Part shown: positions 29,877-38,999 of the stretch, in pieces
Position numbering within the stretch: the first letter of the stretch is position 1
How the letters are laid out: every line of letters begins with the position of its first letter
From: Actinomycetota bacterium
GTDB lineage: Bacteria > Actinomycetota > Actinomycetes > Mycobacteriales > JACQDL01
NCBI GenBank assembly: GCA_016201065.1
Contig: JACQDL010000005.1
Location: 1 to 64,000 of the forward strand
Direction of reading: 5' to 3'
Length of the DNA stretch: 64,000 bases
The notes under the pieces: model-generated
Seen by the model: the letters and a program-made list of their open reading frames with translations, nothing else
Database searches by the model: none
What the model was told of the DNA's origin: nothing
Made by a program: the position numbers and the translations under genes

Positions 29877-31280
29877 TCAGCTCATGCGGTCGAGGGCGGC
29901 CCGCAGGCGGGCCATGGTTCGCTCACGCCCGAGGATCTCGATCGACTCGAACAGCGGCAGCCCGACGGTGCGACCGGTGACCGCCACCCGCACCGGGGCC
30001 TGCACCTTGCCCAGCTTCAGCCCGCGCACGGCGCCGACCGCCTCCAGCGCCGCCTTCAACGGCTCGGCGCGCCACTCGACCGACCTGTACGCCTCCGCCA
30101 CCGCACCCAACAACCCGGAGGCGTCAGCGTTCATCGCCTTCTCCCACGCGGCGTCGTCAGCCGGCGGCTCGTCGAGGAACAGGAAGTCAACCATCGGCAC
30201 GACCTCCGACAGCACCGCCACACGCGTCTGCGCCAGCCCTGCGACTGCGGCGAAGACGCCCTCCTCGTACGCCTCAGGCCGCCACGGGGTGCTGTCGCCG
30301 TGAAGCCACGGCTTACACGCCTCGACAAACCCGTCAACCGACAGTGCCCGGATGTAGTGGCCGTTGAACGCACGCAGCTTCTTCACATCGAAGAACGTCG
30401 GAGACGGGTTGACATCCTCCAGCCGGAACTCGGCCACGATGGCATCCCACGGTACGATTTCTCGATCGCCTGAGGGCGCCCACCCGAGCAACATCAGGTA
30501 GTTGCGGATCGCCTCGGCCAAGTATCCGTCGGCGCGGAAATCCTCCAACGCCACCCGGTCCCGCCGCTTGGACAGCTTCTGCCGCTTCTCGTTGACCAGG
30601 ATCGGTGCGTGCACCCACACGGGAGGCTCGGCGCCGAGCGCCTCCCACAGCAACTGCTGCTTCGGCGCGTTGGACAGGTGCTCCTCCGCCCGAATCACGT
30701 GCGTGATGCCCATGACCATGTCGTCGACGACGTTGGCCAGCAGGAACACCGGCGACCCGTCGCTCCGCGCGATCACGAAGTCCTCGATCAGCGCGTTCTC
30801 GAACGCCGGCTTGCCTCGCACCAGGTCGACGACGACCGTCGTCCCCTCCTTCGGGGTACGGAACCGCACGGCCCGACCGTCCCCCCCGCCCAGTGCGCGA
30901 TCGCGGCAGAAGCCGTCATACCCCTTGTGCTCACTACCAGTACGGGCTATGACCTGGTCACGGGTGCATTCACAGTAGTAGGCAAGGCCGACGGTGAGCA
31001 GCCGGCTGATGGCGGCCCGGTGGTCTTGTACGTAGTCCGACTGAAACAGCGGCCCCTCGTACTCATCCGGTCCGATCCCCAACCAGGCCATCGCGTCGAG
31101 GATTCCCCGCACCCACTCAGGCCGGCTGCGCGCCGCGTCCGTGTCCTCAATCCGCAACACCAGCGTCCCGCCCGACTGCCGCGCCAGCACCCAATTGAAC
31201 AGAACGGAGCGGGCATTGCCGACATGGAACATCCCCGTCGGCGAGGGCGCGAAACGAACACGAAGCTCGGACTTGGTCAC
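29877..31280 (-). CDS. gltX: glutamyl-tRNA synthetase, HVGN type
   Basis: This 467-residue class-I enzyme has [16 protein letters not shown] (HIGH as HVGN, 19-22), [11 protein letters not shown], a zinc-type CEC...YDGFC region, and KLSKR (235-239). It makes Glu-tRNA. Actinomycete housekeeping GltX usually reads NPHVGLVRT with a longer insert, so this is a divergent type and may be an extra copy. It is convergent with the biosynthetic operon, 5 nt from its end. Glu-tRNA-using pathways sometimes carry their own gltX, but a housekeeping role is equally possible. Confidence 0.88.
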   Translation of the reverse strand: MTKSELRVRFAPSPTGMFHVGNARSVLFNWVLARQSGGTLVLRIEDTDAARSRPEWVRGILDAMAWLGIGPDEYEGPLFQSDYVQDHRAAISRLLTVGLAYYCECTRDQVIARTGSEHKGYDGFCRDRALGGGDGRAVRFRTPKEGTTVVVDLVRGKPAFENALIEDFVIARSDGSPVFLLANVVDDMVMGITHVIRAEEHLSNAPKQQLLWEALGAEPPVWVHAPILVNEKRQKLSKRRDRVALEDFRADGYLAEAIRNYLMLLGWAPSGDREIVPWDAIVAEFRLEDVNPSPTFFDVKKLRAFNGHYIRALSVDGFVEACKPWLHGDSTPWRPEAYEEGVFAAVAGLAQTRVAVLSEVVPMVDFLFLDEPPADDAAWEKAMNADASGLLGAVAEAYRSVEWRAEPLKAALEAVGAVRGLKLGKVQAPVRVAVTGRTVGLPLFESIEILGRERTMARLRAALDRMS

Positions 31281-31424
31281 GGATCACAGACTACCGACTC
31301 CGCCACAGCGGCCGGTGCCGACGTTCGGCACGTCCGCCTGGCGACCCTCACACCTGAGGGCAGGCGCTGGTCCGGCCCGAGCAGTTGGCACCGGCACGCT
31401 GGGTAGTCACGCCGGCGTCCAGCA

Positions 31425-32720
31425 CTACCGGTCCCATCCGTCCCGCAACGCGTCGAGGTCGGTGGCGGCGGAGAGACCCGGTGCGGAGCCGATGAGCCCC
31501 TCCAGCGGCTGTCGCTGCTGCTCGCGCAGCCCCCATGGGGAGCCGTAGTCGCTGAGCAGCTCCAGGAACGGCACCGCGTCGAACGCCTCCGGGCCGAGCA
31601 CCCCGGTGCCCCGCCAGGTGCCGGCGGCCAGCAGCTCCAGCGCGACGACCGGGTTCACGGCCGTCTGCCAGGCCACCGCCTGGGTGCCGTACTCAGCCAT
31701 CGACCACTCGTTGTCGACGACGTGATACAGGTACGTCGAGCGCGGCGCACCATCGGTACCAGTGCCGCGCACCCAGGTGCCGGCGCAGGTCCGCCCGGTC
31801 ATCGCCGCGCCCAACGTCGCCGGGTCGGGCAGGCACGCGGCGACCACGTCCCGGGGCGAGACCTCCACCCCACCGACCCGCACCGGAACGGCCGAGTCCA
31901 GACCGAGCGCGTGCAGGGTCTTCAGCACCCCGATGAACTCCTCGCCCAGCCCGTACTTGAAGGTGACCCGCTCGGCCGCCACCCAGCGCGGGACCAGCAG
32001 CACCTCCTCGTGCTCGACGTTCACGCACTCCACCGGCCCGATGCCCGCGGGGAAGTCGAACACCTCCGGCTCGGAGAACGGCTCGGTGGTGTACCAGCCC
32101 CGGTCCCGCTGGTAGATCACCGGCGGGTTGAGGCACTCCTCGATCGTGGTCCAGATCGAGAACGTCGGGGCGAAGGCGTGCCCGGCCACCTCCAGGTTCG
32201 CACCGTCCCGCACCCCGATCTCGGCGATCTCGCTGAACAGGTGGTCGGCGGCGTACCGGGCGAAGACGTCGGACAGCCCCGGCTCGACCCCCATCCCCAC
32301 CAGCGCGAGCCGGCCCGCCGCCTGCCACTCCTCGGCCCGCGCGAACTGCAGGTCACCGAGCTTGACCCCGGTCAGCTCGTGGGGACGCTCCGGGTGCGGC
32401 GTGGACAGCGACATCGCCATGTCCAGGTAGTCGACCCCGGCCTCCAGCGCGGCACCGAACAGCGGCATCACGAACCGCGGGTCGGTGGCGTTGAGCAGCA
32501 CGTCGCACCGGTGCTCGCGGAGCAGCGCGGTGACCGCGGCGCGGTCCGCGGCGTCCACCCGCGCGGCGACGAACCGCCGGTCACCGGTCGCGGCGGCCAC
32601 CCGCTGCGCCCGGGCCAGGTCGTGGTCGGCGACGACCATGTGGTCGACGAAGTCACGCCGGACCGCGATCCCGGTGATCGCGGACCCCACGGCGCCGGCC
32701 CCCAGCAGGAGTACACGCAC
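31425..32720 (-). CDS. saccharopine-dehydrogenase-like oxidoreductase
   Basis: This 431-residue protein has an N-terminal NAD(P) motif LLLGAGAVGSAITG, LLNATDPRFVMPLFGAALEAGVDYLDMA, GMGVEPGLSDVFARYA and a C-terminal part with YHVVDNEWSMAEYGTQAVAWQT, as in saccharopine dehydrogenase (Lys-forming) and homospermidine-type synthases. I chose the GTG at 32720, preceded by GGGTGGAAGG. It is divergent from an amino-acid permease and sits in an amine-catabolic region, so it may oxidise or reduce a secondary amine between an amino acid and an oxo acid. The substrate is not proven. Confidence 0.8.
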   Translation of the reverse strand: MRVLLLGAGAVGSAITGIAVRRDFVDHMVVADHDLARAQRVAAATGDRRFVAARVDAADRAAVTALLREHRCDVLLNATDPRFVMPLFGAALEAGVDYLDMAMSLSTPHPERPHELTGVKLGDLQFARAEEWQAAGRLALVGMGVEPGLSDVFARYAADHLFSEIAEIGVRDGANLEVAGHAFAPTFSIWTTIEECLNPPVIYQRDRGWYTTEPFSEPEVFDFPAGIGPVECVNVEHEEVLLVPRWVAAERVTFKYGLGEEFIGVLKTLHALGLDSAVPVRVGGVEVSPRDVVAACLPDPATLGAAMTGRTCAGTWVRGTGTDGAPRSTYLYHVVDNEWSMAEYGTQAVAWQTAVNPVVALELLAAGTWRGTGVLGPEAFDAVPFLELLSDYGSPWGLREQQRQPLEGLIGSAPGLSAATDLDALRDGWDR

Positions 32721-32846
32721 CCTTCCACCCCCATCGCTTCGATGGAAATCGTTGCTCGCGAGCGAATTCTTCTCGGAATCACTTGTCCGTGGCAAGGAAA
32801 GCTGCGATAAACGCAACAGCCATCCGGCCGACGAGAGGAGCGGGTC

Positions 32847-34478
32847 ATGACCGCGTCTGCCACTGCCCCCGAACGCACGCCTGGCCACCCGGCCGGCGAG
32901 AAGGGTCTGAAGTCCGGGGCGCTGGGCCTGCTGTCCGGCATCGTGATCGGGGTTGCCTCCACGGCTCCCGCCTACAGCCTGGCCGCGACGCTGGCGCTCG
33001 TGGTCGGCGTCGTCGGACTGCAAGCACCATCGGTCGTGGTGCTCGCCTTCGTCCCGATGCTGTTCGTCGCGATCGGCTACCAGCAGCTGAACAAGGTCGA
33101 GCCGGACTGCGGCACGACGTTCACCTGGGCGACCAGGGCGTTCGGCCCGAAGATGGGCTGGCTGGGCGGCTGGGGAGTCGTCGCCGCCGACGTGCTGGTC
33201 ATGTCCAGCCTCGCCCAGGTCGCCGGCCAGTACTTCTTCCTGCTCTTCGACGCCAAGGGCATCGGTACCGACGCCACGAGCCCGTGGGTGCTGCTGGTCG
33301 GCGTGATCTGGATCGTGCTGATGACCTACATCTGCTTCCGCGGCATCGAGGTCTCGGCGAGGTTCCAGAAGGTGCTGCTGAGCATCGAGGTCGTCATGCT
33401 CGTCGTGCTCGCGGTGACGGCGCTGGTCAGGGTGTACGGCGGCGGCCCGCCGGCCGGCTCGGTCCACCCGTCGCTGTCGTGGTTCAACCCGCTCCACATC
33501 GGGTCGGTCACCGAGTTCGCGGGCGGCGTGCTGCTGATGCTGTTCATCTACTGGGGCTGGGACACCGCGGTCGCTGTCAACGAGGAGACCGCCAACCGGA
33601 CCCGCACCCCCGGCATCGCCGCGGTGGTCTCCACCGTGCTGCTGCTCGCGACGTACGTCGTGGTGACCGTTGCCGCGCTGTCCTTCGCCGGCATCGGGGA
33701 CAGCGGGATCGGCCTGAACAACCCGGAGCACTCGGCCGACGTGCTCTCCGTCCTCGGCAACGCGGTCTTCGGCGACTCCGGGATCGGCACCGTGCTGTCC
33801 CGGCTGCTGATCCTCATGGTGCTCAGCTCGGCGGCCGCCTCCACCCAGACCACCATCCTGCCGACCGCCCGGACCACCCTGTCGATGGCGGTCCACAAGG
33901 CGCTGCCGGCCGCGTTCGCCAGGATCCACCACCGCCACCTCACCCCGGCCACGTCGACCATCGCGATGGGCACGATCTCGGCCGTGCTGTACGCGGCGCT
34001 GAACTTCGTGTCCTCCGGCAACATCATCGGCGACTCGGTGTCCGCACTCGGCATGATGATCGCCTTCTACTACGACCTCACCGGGTTCGCCTGCGCCTGG
34101 TACTTCCGGCACCAGCTCGGCAACAGCCTCAAGGACCTGATGCTCAAGGGGGTCCTGCCGGCGCTCGGCGGCGTGATGCTGCTGCTCGCTCTCACCCGCA
34201 GCATCTACGACGACTGGGACCCGGTGAACTCCAACACCTCGTGGACCGTGCCGTTCCCGCCGCACTGGCAGGTCGGTGGCGTGTTCGTGCTCGGTGTGGG
34301 CACGGCCATCCTCGGCGTGGTGCTGATGTTCCTCTGGAAGGCGATGGCCCCGGGATTCTTCAACGGCGAGACCCTCACCAGGGGCACGCCGGTCCCGGTC
34401 CCGGTCACCTCCGACGGCCCGCCGGTCGGCGGGATCGCGACCAACCCACCAGCGGAGGCGGCCGGCGAGCCGGTCTGA
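32847..34478 (+). CDS. APC-family amino acid/polyamine permease
   Basis: This 543-residue integral membrane protein has about 12 predicted helices, an APC start (GIVIGVASTAPAYSLAATLA), PDCGTTFTWATRAFGPKMGWLGGWG and ETANRTRTPGIAA. The family imports amino acids, GABA or polyamines by H+ symport. Strong AGAGGAGCG precedes the ATG. It is divergent from the saccharopine-dehydrogenase-like gene and followed by a long hairpin, so it is transcribed alone. The neighbours suggest GABA, putrescine or a similar amine as cargo. Confidence 0.85.
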   Translation: MTASATAPERTPGHPAGEKGLKSGALGLLSGIVIGVASTAPAYSLAATLALVVGVVGLQAPSVVVLAFVPMLFVAIGYQQLNKVEPDCGTTFTWATRAFGPKMGWLGGWGVVAADVLVMSSLAQVAGQYFFLLFDAKGIGTDATSPWVLLVGVIWIVLMTYICFRGIEVSARFQKVLLSIEVVMLVVLAVTALVRVYGGGPPAGSVHPSLSWFNPLHIGSVTEFAGGVLLMLFIYWGWDTAVAVNEETANRTRTPGIAAVVSTVLLLATYVVVTVAALSFAGIGDSGIGLNNPEHSADVLSVLGNAVFGDSGIGTVLSRLLILMVLSSAAASTQTTILPTARTTLSMAVHKALPAAFARIHHRHLTPATSTIAMGTISAVLYAALNFVSSGNIIGDSVSALGMMIAFYYDLTGFACAWYFRHQLGNSLKDLMLKGVLPALGGVMLLLALTRSIYDDWDPVNSNTSWTVPFPPHWQVGGVFVLGVGTAILGVVLMFLWKAMAPGFFNGETLTRGTPVPVPVTSDGPPVGGIATNPPAEAAGEPV

Positions 34479-34483
34479 CCCGG

Positions 34484-34527
34484 CCCCTGGGCCAACCACC
34501 GCCCCTGGCCGGTGGTTGGCCCAGGGG
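34484..34527. terminator. long bidirectional terminator
   Basis: Arms 34484-34501 and 34510-34527 are an 18-bp perfect inverted repeat around an 8-nt loop, between the convergent permease and aldehyde dehydrogenase stops. Confidence 0.8.
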
Positions 34528-34536
34528 CGTGGTCGC

Positions 34537-35967
34537 TCAGCTCTCGATGTTGCTCATCACATGCTTGATCCGGGTGTAGTCCTCCAGACCGTAGATCGAC
34601 AGGTCCTTGCCGTACCCGGACTGGTTGAAGCCCCCGTGCGGCATCTCGGCGACGATCGGGATGTGGGTATTGATCCACACGCAGCCAAAGTCCAGCCGCC
34701 TGGCCATCCGCATCGCCCGGCCGTGGTCCTTGGTCCAGACCGACGAGGCCAGCCCGTACTGCACGCCGTTGGCGGCACGCACGGCGGCGTCCTCATCGGT
34801 GAACCGCTGCACGCTGATCACCGGGCCGAAGACCTCCTGCTGGCTCATTTCGTCGTCCTGGTGCAGCCCGGACACGACGGTCGGTGCGAAGAAGTACCCG
34901 CGGTCCCCCACCCGCTGGCCGCCGGCCGCGACCGTCGCGTGGTCGGGCAACCGGTCCAGGAAGCCGCCGACCCGGGTCAGCTGGCTGGCGTTGTTCAGCG
35001 GCCCGAACAGCGCGTCGGCGTTGTCCGGCGGGCCGGTGACGGTGCCCCGGGCCTGCTCGGCGAGCGCGGCGACCAGGTCGTCGTACACGCCGGGGCCGGC
35101 GAGCACCCGGGTGGCGGCGGTGCAGTCCTGGCCGGCGTTGAAGTAGCCGGCGATCGCGATCGCCTCTGCGGCCGCGGCGATGTCGGCGTCGTCGAAGACC
35201 ACCACCGGGGCCTTGCCGCCCAGCTCCAGGTGCACCCGCCTGAGTCCGGCCGCCGCGGCGGTGGCGACCTCCATCCCGGCCCGCACGCTGCCGGTCACCG
35301 ACGCCATCGCCGGGATCGGGTGCGCGACCAGGGCCCGGCCGGTGTCCCGGTCACCGCAGACCACGTTGAAGACCCCCGGCGGGAGGAACTCCGCCATCAC
35401 CTCGGCCATCAGGGCGGTGGTCACCGGCGTGGTGTCCGACGGCTTGAGCACGACGGTGTTGCCGGCGGCGATCGCCGGCGCCCACTTCCAGACCGCCATC
35501 ATCATCGGGTAGTTCCACGGCGTGACCTGCGCGCAGACGCCGATCGGCTCGCGCCGGACGTAGGACGTGTGTCCGGCCATGTACTCCCCGGCCGAGCGCC
35601 CCTCCAGGCAGCGGGCCGCGCCGGCGAAGAACCGGATCTGGTCGACCATCGGCGGGATCTCCTCGTCGAGGGTCAGCTGTACCGGCTTGCCGGTGTTCTG
35701 CGACTCGGCGGCCACGAACTCCCCGGCCCGCGCCTCGATCGCGTCGGCGATCCGCAGCAGGGCGAGGCTGCGCCGCGACGGTGTGGCGTCCCGCCAGCCG
35801 GGGAACGCCTCCGCCGCGGCCCGCACGGCGCGGTCGACATCGGTCGCCCCGGACAAGGCAGCGATGCCGAACGTCTCGCCGGTCGACGGGTCCACCAGCT
35901 CGGTGGTGCGACCGTCGTCGGCAGCCTGGGCCCGGCCACCGACAAAGTTGGTGACAGCACGTGTCAT
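34537..35967 (-). CDS. gamma-aminobutyraldehyde dehydrogenase-like ALDH
   Basis: This 476-residue ALDH has VTPWNYPMMMAVWKWAPAIAAGN, KPSDTTPVT, VTGSVRAG, Glu in ELGGKAP and catalytic Cys282 in GQDCTAATR, then EVFGPVISVQ. The QDCTA context is that of PatD/PuuC-like gamma-aminobutyraldehyde dehydrogenases (GABA from the putrescine-derived aldehyde). I chose the ATG at 35967 because GAGGAGAG precedes it. It is divergent from the AsnC regulator, whose partner aminotransferase could make the aldehyde. Confidence 0.86.
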   Translation of the reverse strand: MTRAVTNFVGGRAQAADDGRTTELVDPSTGETFGIAALSGATDVDRAVRAAAEAFPGWRDATPSRRSLALLRIADAIEARAGEFVAAESQNTGKPVQLTLDEEIPPMVDQIRFFAGAARCLEGRSAGEYMAGHTSYVRREPIGVCAQVTPWNYPMMMAVWKWAPAIAAGNTVVLKPSDTTPVTTALMAEVMAEFLPPGVFNVVCGDRDTGRALVAHPIPAMASVTGSVRAGMEVATAAAAGLRRVHLELGGKAPVVVFDDADIAAAAEAIAIAGYFNAGQDCTAATRVLAGPGVYDDLVAALAEQARGTVTGPPDNADALFGPLNNASQLTRVGGFLDRLPDHATVAAGGQRVGDRGYFFAPTVVSGLHQDDEMSQQEVFGPVISVQRFTDEDAAVRAANGVQYGLASSVWTKDHGRAMRMARRLDFGCVWINTHIPIVAEMPHGGFNQSGYGKDLSIYGLEDYTRIKHVMSNIES

Positions 35968-36122
35968 CGCCTGGCTCTCCTCGGTGACTCGGACGGGCCG
36001 GGTATCCCCGGAGTGCGGTATTCGCAAGAATGTGATGCTACGGCAAGGGAATCAACACCCATAGGCATGGTATAGAACTGATTCACTTGCAAACAGGGGC
36101 CACAAGGCGCCACGATCAACGG

Positions 36123-36608
36123 GTGAGTCACCAGTCTGCCAGCCCAGACCGTGAGGTGCCGTTCGTCCTCGACGACGTCGCCCGGCGGATCATCGAGCAG
36201 CTCCAGGAGGACGGGCGCCGCTCCTACGCCTCGATCGCAAGCAGCGTCGGCATGTCCGAGGCGGCGGTCCGGCAGCGGGTCCAGCGGCTGCTTGAGGCCG
36301 GCGTGATGCAGATCGTCGCGGTCACCGACCCGCTGACCCTCGGGTTCAGCCGGCAGGCGATGATCGGCGTCCGGGTCGACGGCGACCTCCGGCGGGTCGC
36401 CGAGGAGCTCGCCCAGCTCGACGAGGTCGACTACGTCGTGATCACCGCCGGCTACTTCGACATCCTGATCGAGGTGGTCTGCGAGGACGATGACCGGCTG
36501 CTCACGCTGCTCAACGACGGCGTCCGCGCGGTGGACGGCGTCCGCGAGACCCAGACGCTGATGTACCTGCGGCTGGTCAAGCAGACCTACTCCTGGGGGA
36601 CACGATGA
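36123..36608 (+). CDS. Lrp/AsnC-family regulator
   Basis: This protein of about 161 residues has an N-terminal winged HTH (DDVARRIIEQLQEDGRRSYASIA, then SEAAVRQRVQRLLE) and a C-terminal RAM domain (MIGVRVDGDL, VDYVVITAGYFDILIEVVC). I prefer the GTG at 36123, which gives the usual family length; no clear ribosome-binding site exists, so the mRNA may be nearly leaderless. A start upstream at 36087 is possible. It overlaps the aminotransferase gene by 4 nt and is divergent from the aldehyde dehydrogenase, so it probably controls both in response to an amino acid or amine. Confidence 0.85.
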   Translation: MSHQSASPDREVPFVLDDVARRIIEQLQEDGRRSYASIASSVGMSEAAVRQRVQRLLEAGVMQIVAVTDPLTLGFSRQAMIGVRVDGDLRRVAEELAQLDEVDYVVITAGYFDILIEVVCEDDDRLLTLLNDGVRAVDGVRETQTLMYLRLVKQTYSWGTR

Positions 36609-38011
36609 CCGTCACACCGCCCGGCCTGGACACCGACCCGGTGCCACCAGGGAGGACCGATCTCGCCGCCACCGCCCGCGACCACCTGTGGCTGCACTTC
36701 ACCCGGATGTCGTCGTACGCCAAGAACCCGGTCCCGGTGATCGTCCGCGGCGAGGGCCCCTACATCTGGGACTCGCACGGCCACCGTTACCTGGACGGCC
36801 TGTCCGGGCTGTTCGTGGTCCAGGCCGGCCACGGCCGGACCGAGCTGGCCGAGGCGGCGTACAAGCAGGCCTCCCAGCTCGCCTACTTCCCGCTCTGGTC
36901 CTACGCCCACCCGCAGGCCATCGAGCTGGCCGACCGCCTCGCCGACCTCGCGCCGGGTGACCTGAACCGGGTGTTCTTCACCACCGGCGGCGGCGAGGCC
37001 GTGGAGACGGCGTGGAAGCTCGCCCGGCAGTACTTCGCGCTGCGGGGCAAGCCAACGAAGTACAAGGTGATCAGCCGCGCAGTCGCCTACCACGGCACCA
37101 CGATGGGCGCGCTGTCCATCACCGGCATCCCGGCCGCGAAGACCGCGTTCGAGCCGCTGGTGCCCGGCGCCTTCAAGGTGCCGAACACGAACTTCTACCG
37201 CGCCCCCGAGCACGGCGACGACATCGAGGCCTTCGGCCGGTGGGCCGCCGATGCGATCGGGCACACCATCGAGGCGGAGGGGCCGGACACGGTCGCCGCG
37301 GTGTTCCTGGAGCCGGTGCAGAACTCCGGTGGCTGCTTCCCGCCGCCGCCCGGCTACTTCGACCGGGTCCGCGAGATCTGCGACGCCCATGACGTGCTGC
37401 TCGTCTCCGACGAGGTGATCTGCGCGTTCGGCCGGCTCGGCGAGTGGTTCGGCGCGACCCGGTACGGCTACCAGCCGGACATCATCACCTGCGCCAAGGG
37501 GATGACGTCGGGCTACTCCCCGATCGGGGCGGCGATCACCACCGACCGGGTGATGGAGCCGTTCCTGACCGGCCACAACAGCTTCCCGCACGGCTTCACC
37601 TTCGGTGGCCACCCGGTCTCCGCCGCGGTGGCGTTGGCGAACATCGACATCCTGGAGCGGGAAGACCTCAACGGGAACGTCCGGCGCAACGAGGCCGGCT
37701 TCCGGGCCACCCTGGAGAAGCTGACCGACCTGCCGATCGTCGGCGAGGTGCGCGGCGACGGCTACTTCTACGGCATCGAGCTGGTCAAGGACAAGCAGAC
37801 CAAGCAGACCTTCGACGGCGACGAGTCCGAGCGACTGCTGCGCGGGTTCCTCTCCCGGGCGCTGTTCGAGGCCGGGCTGTACTGCCGGGCCGACGACCGC
37901 GGCGACCCGGTCATCCAGCTCGCTCCGCCACTCAGCTGCGAGCAGTCGCACTTCGACGAGATCGAGCAGATCCTCCGGTCGGTGCTCACCGAGGCCTGGT
38001 CCCGGATCTGA
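36605..38011 (+). CDS. class-III omega-aminotransferase (putrescine/diamine type)
   Basis: This 468-residue PLP enzyme has the N-terminal LWLHFTRMSSY, GHRYLDGLSGLFVVQAGHGR, FFTTGGGEAVETAWKLARQY, AYHGTTMGAL, EPVQNSGGCFPPP, SDEVICAFGRLGEWFG and PLP-binding Lys298 in TCAKGMTSGYSPIGA, the pattern of pyruvate-dependent putrescine or beta-alanine aminotransferases (SpuC-like). It overlaps the AsnC gene. With the divergent aldehyde dehydrogenase it would form a diamine-to-GABA route that feeds GabT. Confidence 0.86.
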   Translation: MTVTPPGLDTDPVPPGRTDLAATARDHLWLHFTRMSSYAKNPVPVIVRGEGPYIWDSHGHRYLDGLSGLFVVQAGHGRTELAEAAYKQASQLAYFPLWSYAHPQAIELADRLADLAPGDLNRVFFTTGGGEAVETAWKLARQYFALRGKPTKYKVISRAVAYHGTTMGALSITGIPAAKTAFEPLVPGAFKVPNTNFYRAPEHGDDIEAFGRWAADAIGHTIEAEGPDTVAAVFLEPVQNSGGCFPPPPGYFDRVREICDAHDVLLVSDEVICAFGRLGEWFGATRYGYQPDIITCAKGMTSGYSPIGAAITTDRVMEPFLTGHNSFPHGFTFGGHPVSAAVALANIDILEREDLNGNVRRNEAGFRATLEKLTDLPIVGEVRGDGYFYGIELVKDKQTKQTFDGDESERLLRGFLSRALFEAGLYCRADDRGDPVIQLAPPLSCEQSHFDEIEQILRSVLTEAWSRI

Positions 38012-38034
38012 GCGGGGTCCCGGATCTGAGCGGG
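37999..38034. repeat. 18-bp perfect tandem duplication at a stop codon
   Basis: GTCCCGGATCTGAGCGGG occurs twice head to tail (37999-38016 and 38017-38034). The first copy contains the aminotransferase stop TGA, the second repeats it outside the gene. Confidence 0.9.
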
Positions 38035-38048
38035 ACCGCTACCCGACA

Positions 38049-38083
38049 CCGGTACGGCGCCGCTTGCGACGGCGCCGTACCGG
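38049..38083. terminator. stem-loop terminator
   Basis: CCGGTACGGCGCCG (38049-38062) pairs perfectly with 38070-38083 around a 7-nt loop, between the convergent aminotransferase and Sel1-repeat genes. Confidence 0.75.
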
Positions 38084-38093
38084 CGGGCACGAC

Positions 38094-38885
38094 CTACCAG
38101 CTGCCCGACCCGGCTCCGGCCTGACCGGTGGCCGCGGGCGCGCCGTACCGGTCGTCACCGCGCGCGTTCCACGGGCCGCTGCCATAGCCGCCGGTGTTCC
38201 ACGGGCCGCTGCCGTAGCCCTCCCTCGGGTCGGGCAGCTCGTCCTGCCACGAAGGGCCGCCGTGCCGCCGGGAGCCGCCACCCGGGTAGGAGCTGTGGTC
38301 GGGCTCCGACCGCGCATCCCGGTACGGCGCCGACGAGTACTCCGGACCATCCGAACGCCGGGAATCCTGATACCCCGCCTGGTAACCACCCTGCTCGGCC
38401 CGGTCCCCCCGCCGCACCGGTGGCGGCGCCGGCCTCGGGCTCGGCACGCTCCGCCGAGCCGCCTCCCGGGTGACCCACTCCACCGCCCGCGGGTTACCGG
38501 CCTGCGCCGCGGCCCGGATCCACCCCTCACCATCCTGCTGGTAGCCAGTGCGCACGAGCAGCTCGCCAAGGTTGAACATGCCCTGCGCGTTGCCCCGCTG
38601 CGCCGCCTGACCCCACCACTGCACGGCGTTCACCACATCGCCCTGCTCGTCGTACACCGCGCCGAGGAAATTCATGGCGCTATCGTCACCGGCCTCCGCC
38701 GCCCTGGTCAGCCAACCCGCCGCACTCCGGCCGTTCCCACTCTCCGCATGGTAGAGGCCGAGCATGGTCATGGCCCGGATATGTCCGTCGTTGGCGGCAA
38801 TCTGGAGCCACTGGCGAGCCCCTTCGGTGTCGCCGGTGCGGATCAGCATGAGGGCATGGTGGAACGCTTGAGAATCGGCAGCCAA
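38094..38885 (-). CDS. Sel1/TPR-repeat protein with low-complexity tail
   Basis: This 263-residue protein has four Sel1-like repeats (about 1-145; AMTMLGLYHAESG, AMNFLGAVYDEQGD and GMFNLGELLVRTG are similar units) and a Gly/Pro/Ser/Tyr-rich tail with a repeated GYGSGPWN motif near the C-terminus. Sel1 repeats bind proteins and often act as scaffolds. There is no signal peptide. It has no obvious operon partner, and the specific role is unknown. Confidence 0.75.
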   Translation of the reverse strand: MAADSQAFHHALMLIRTGDTEGARQWLQIAANDGHIRAMTMLGLYHAESGNGRSAAGWLTRAAEAGDDSAMNFLGAVYDEQGDVVNAVQWWGQAAQRGNAQGMFNLGELLVRTGYQQDGEGWIRAAAQAGNPRAVEWVTREAARRSVPSPRPAPPPVRRGDRAEQGGYQAGYQDSRRSDGPEYSSAPYRDARSEPDHSSYPGGGSRRHGGPSWQDELPDPREGYGSGPWNTGGYGSGPWNARGDDRYGAPAATGQAGAGSGSW

Positions 38886-38999
38886 GGCCGCCTCCCATCA
38901 CGGGGCCAGGTGTTACCAGCGGGTTCAGGGGGCGCTTGAAATGGTGCCATGGATCGGGTCGATAGTCGTAGTCCTCGACGAGATCTGTCGGCCCATTCG

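Noticed and set aside
32721-34499. Upstream extension of the saccharopine-dehydrogenase-like frame to 34499
   Set aside because: It is antisense to the permease gene and has a low-complexity His/Arg/Gly composition; the GTG at 32720 gives the normal family length.
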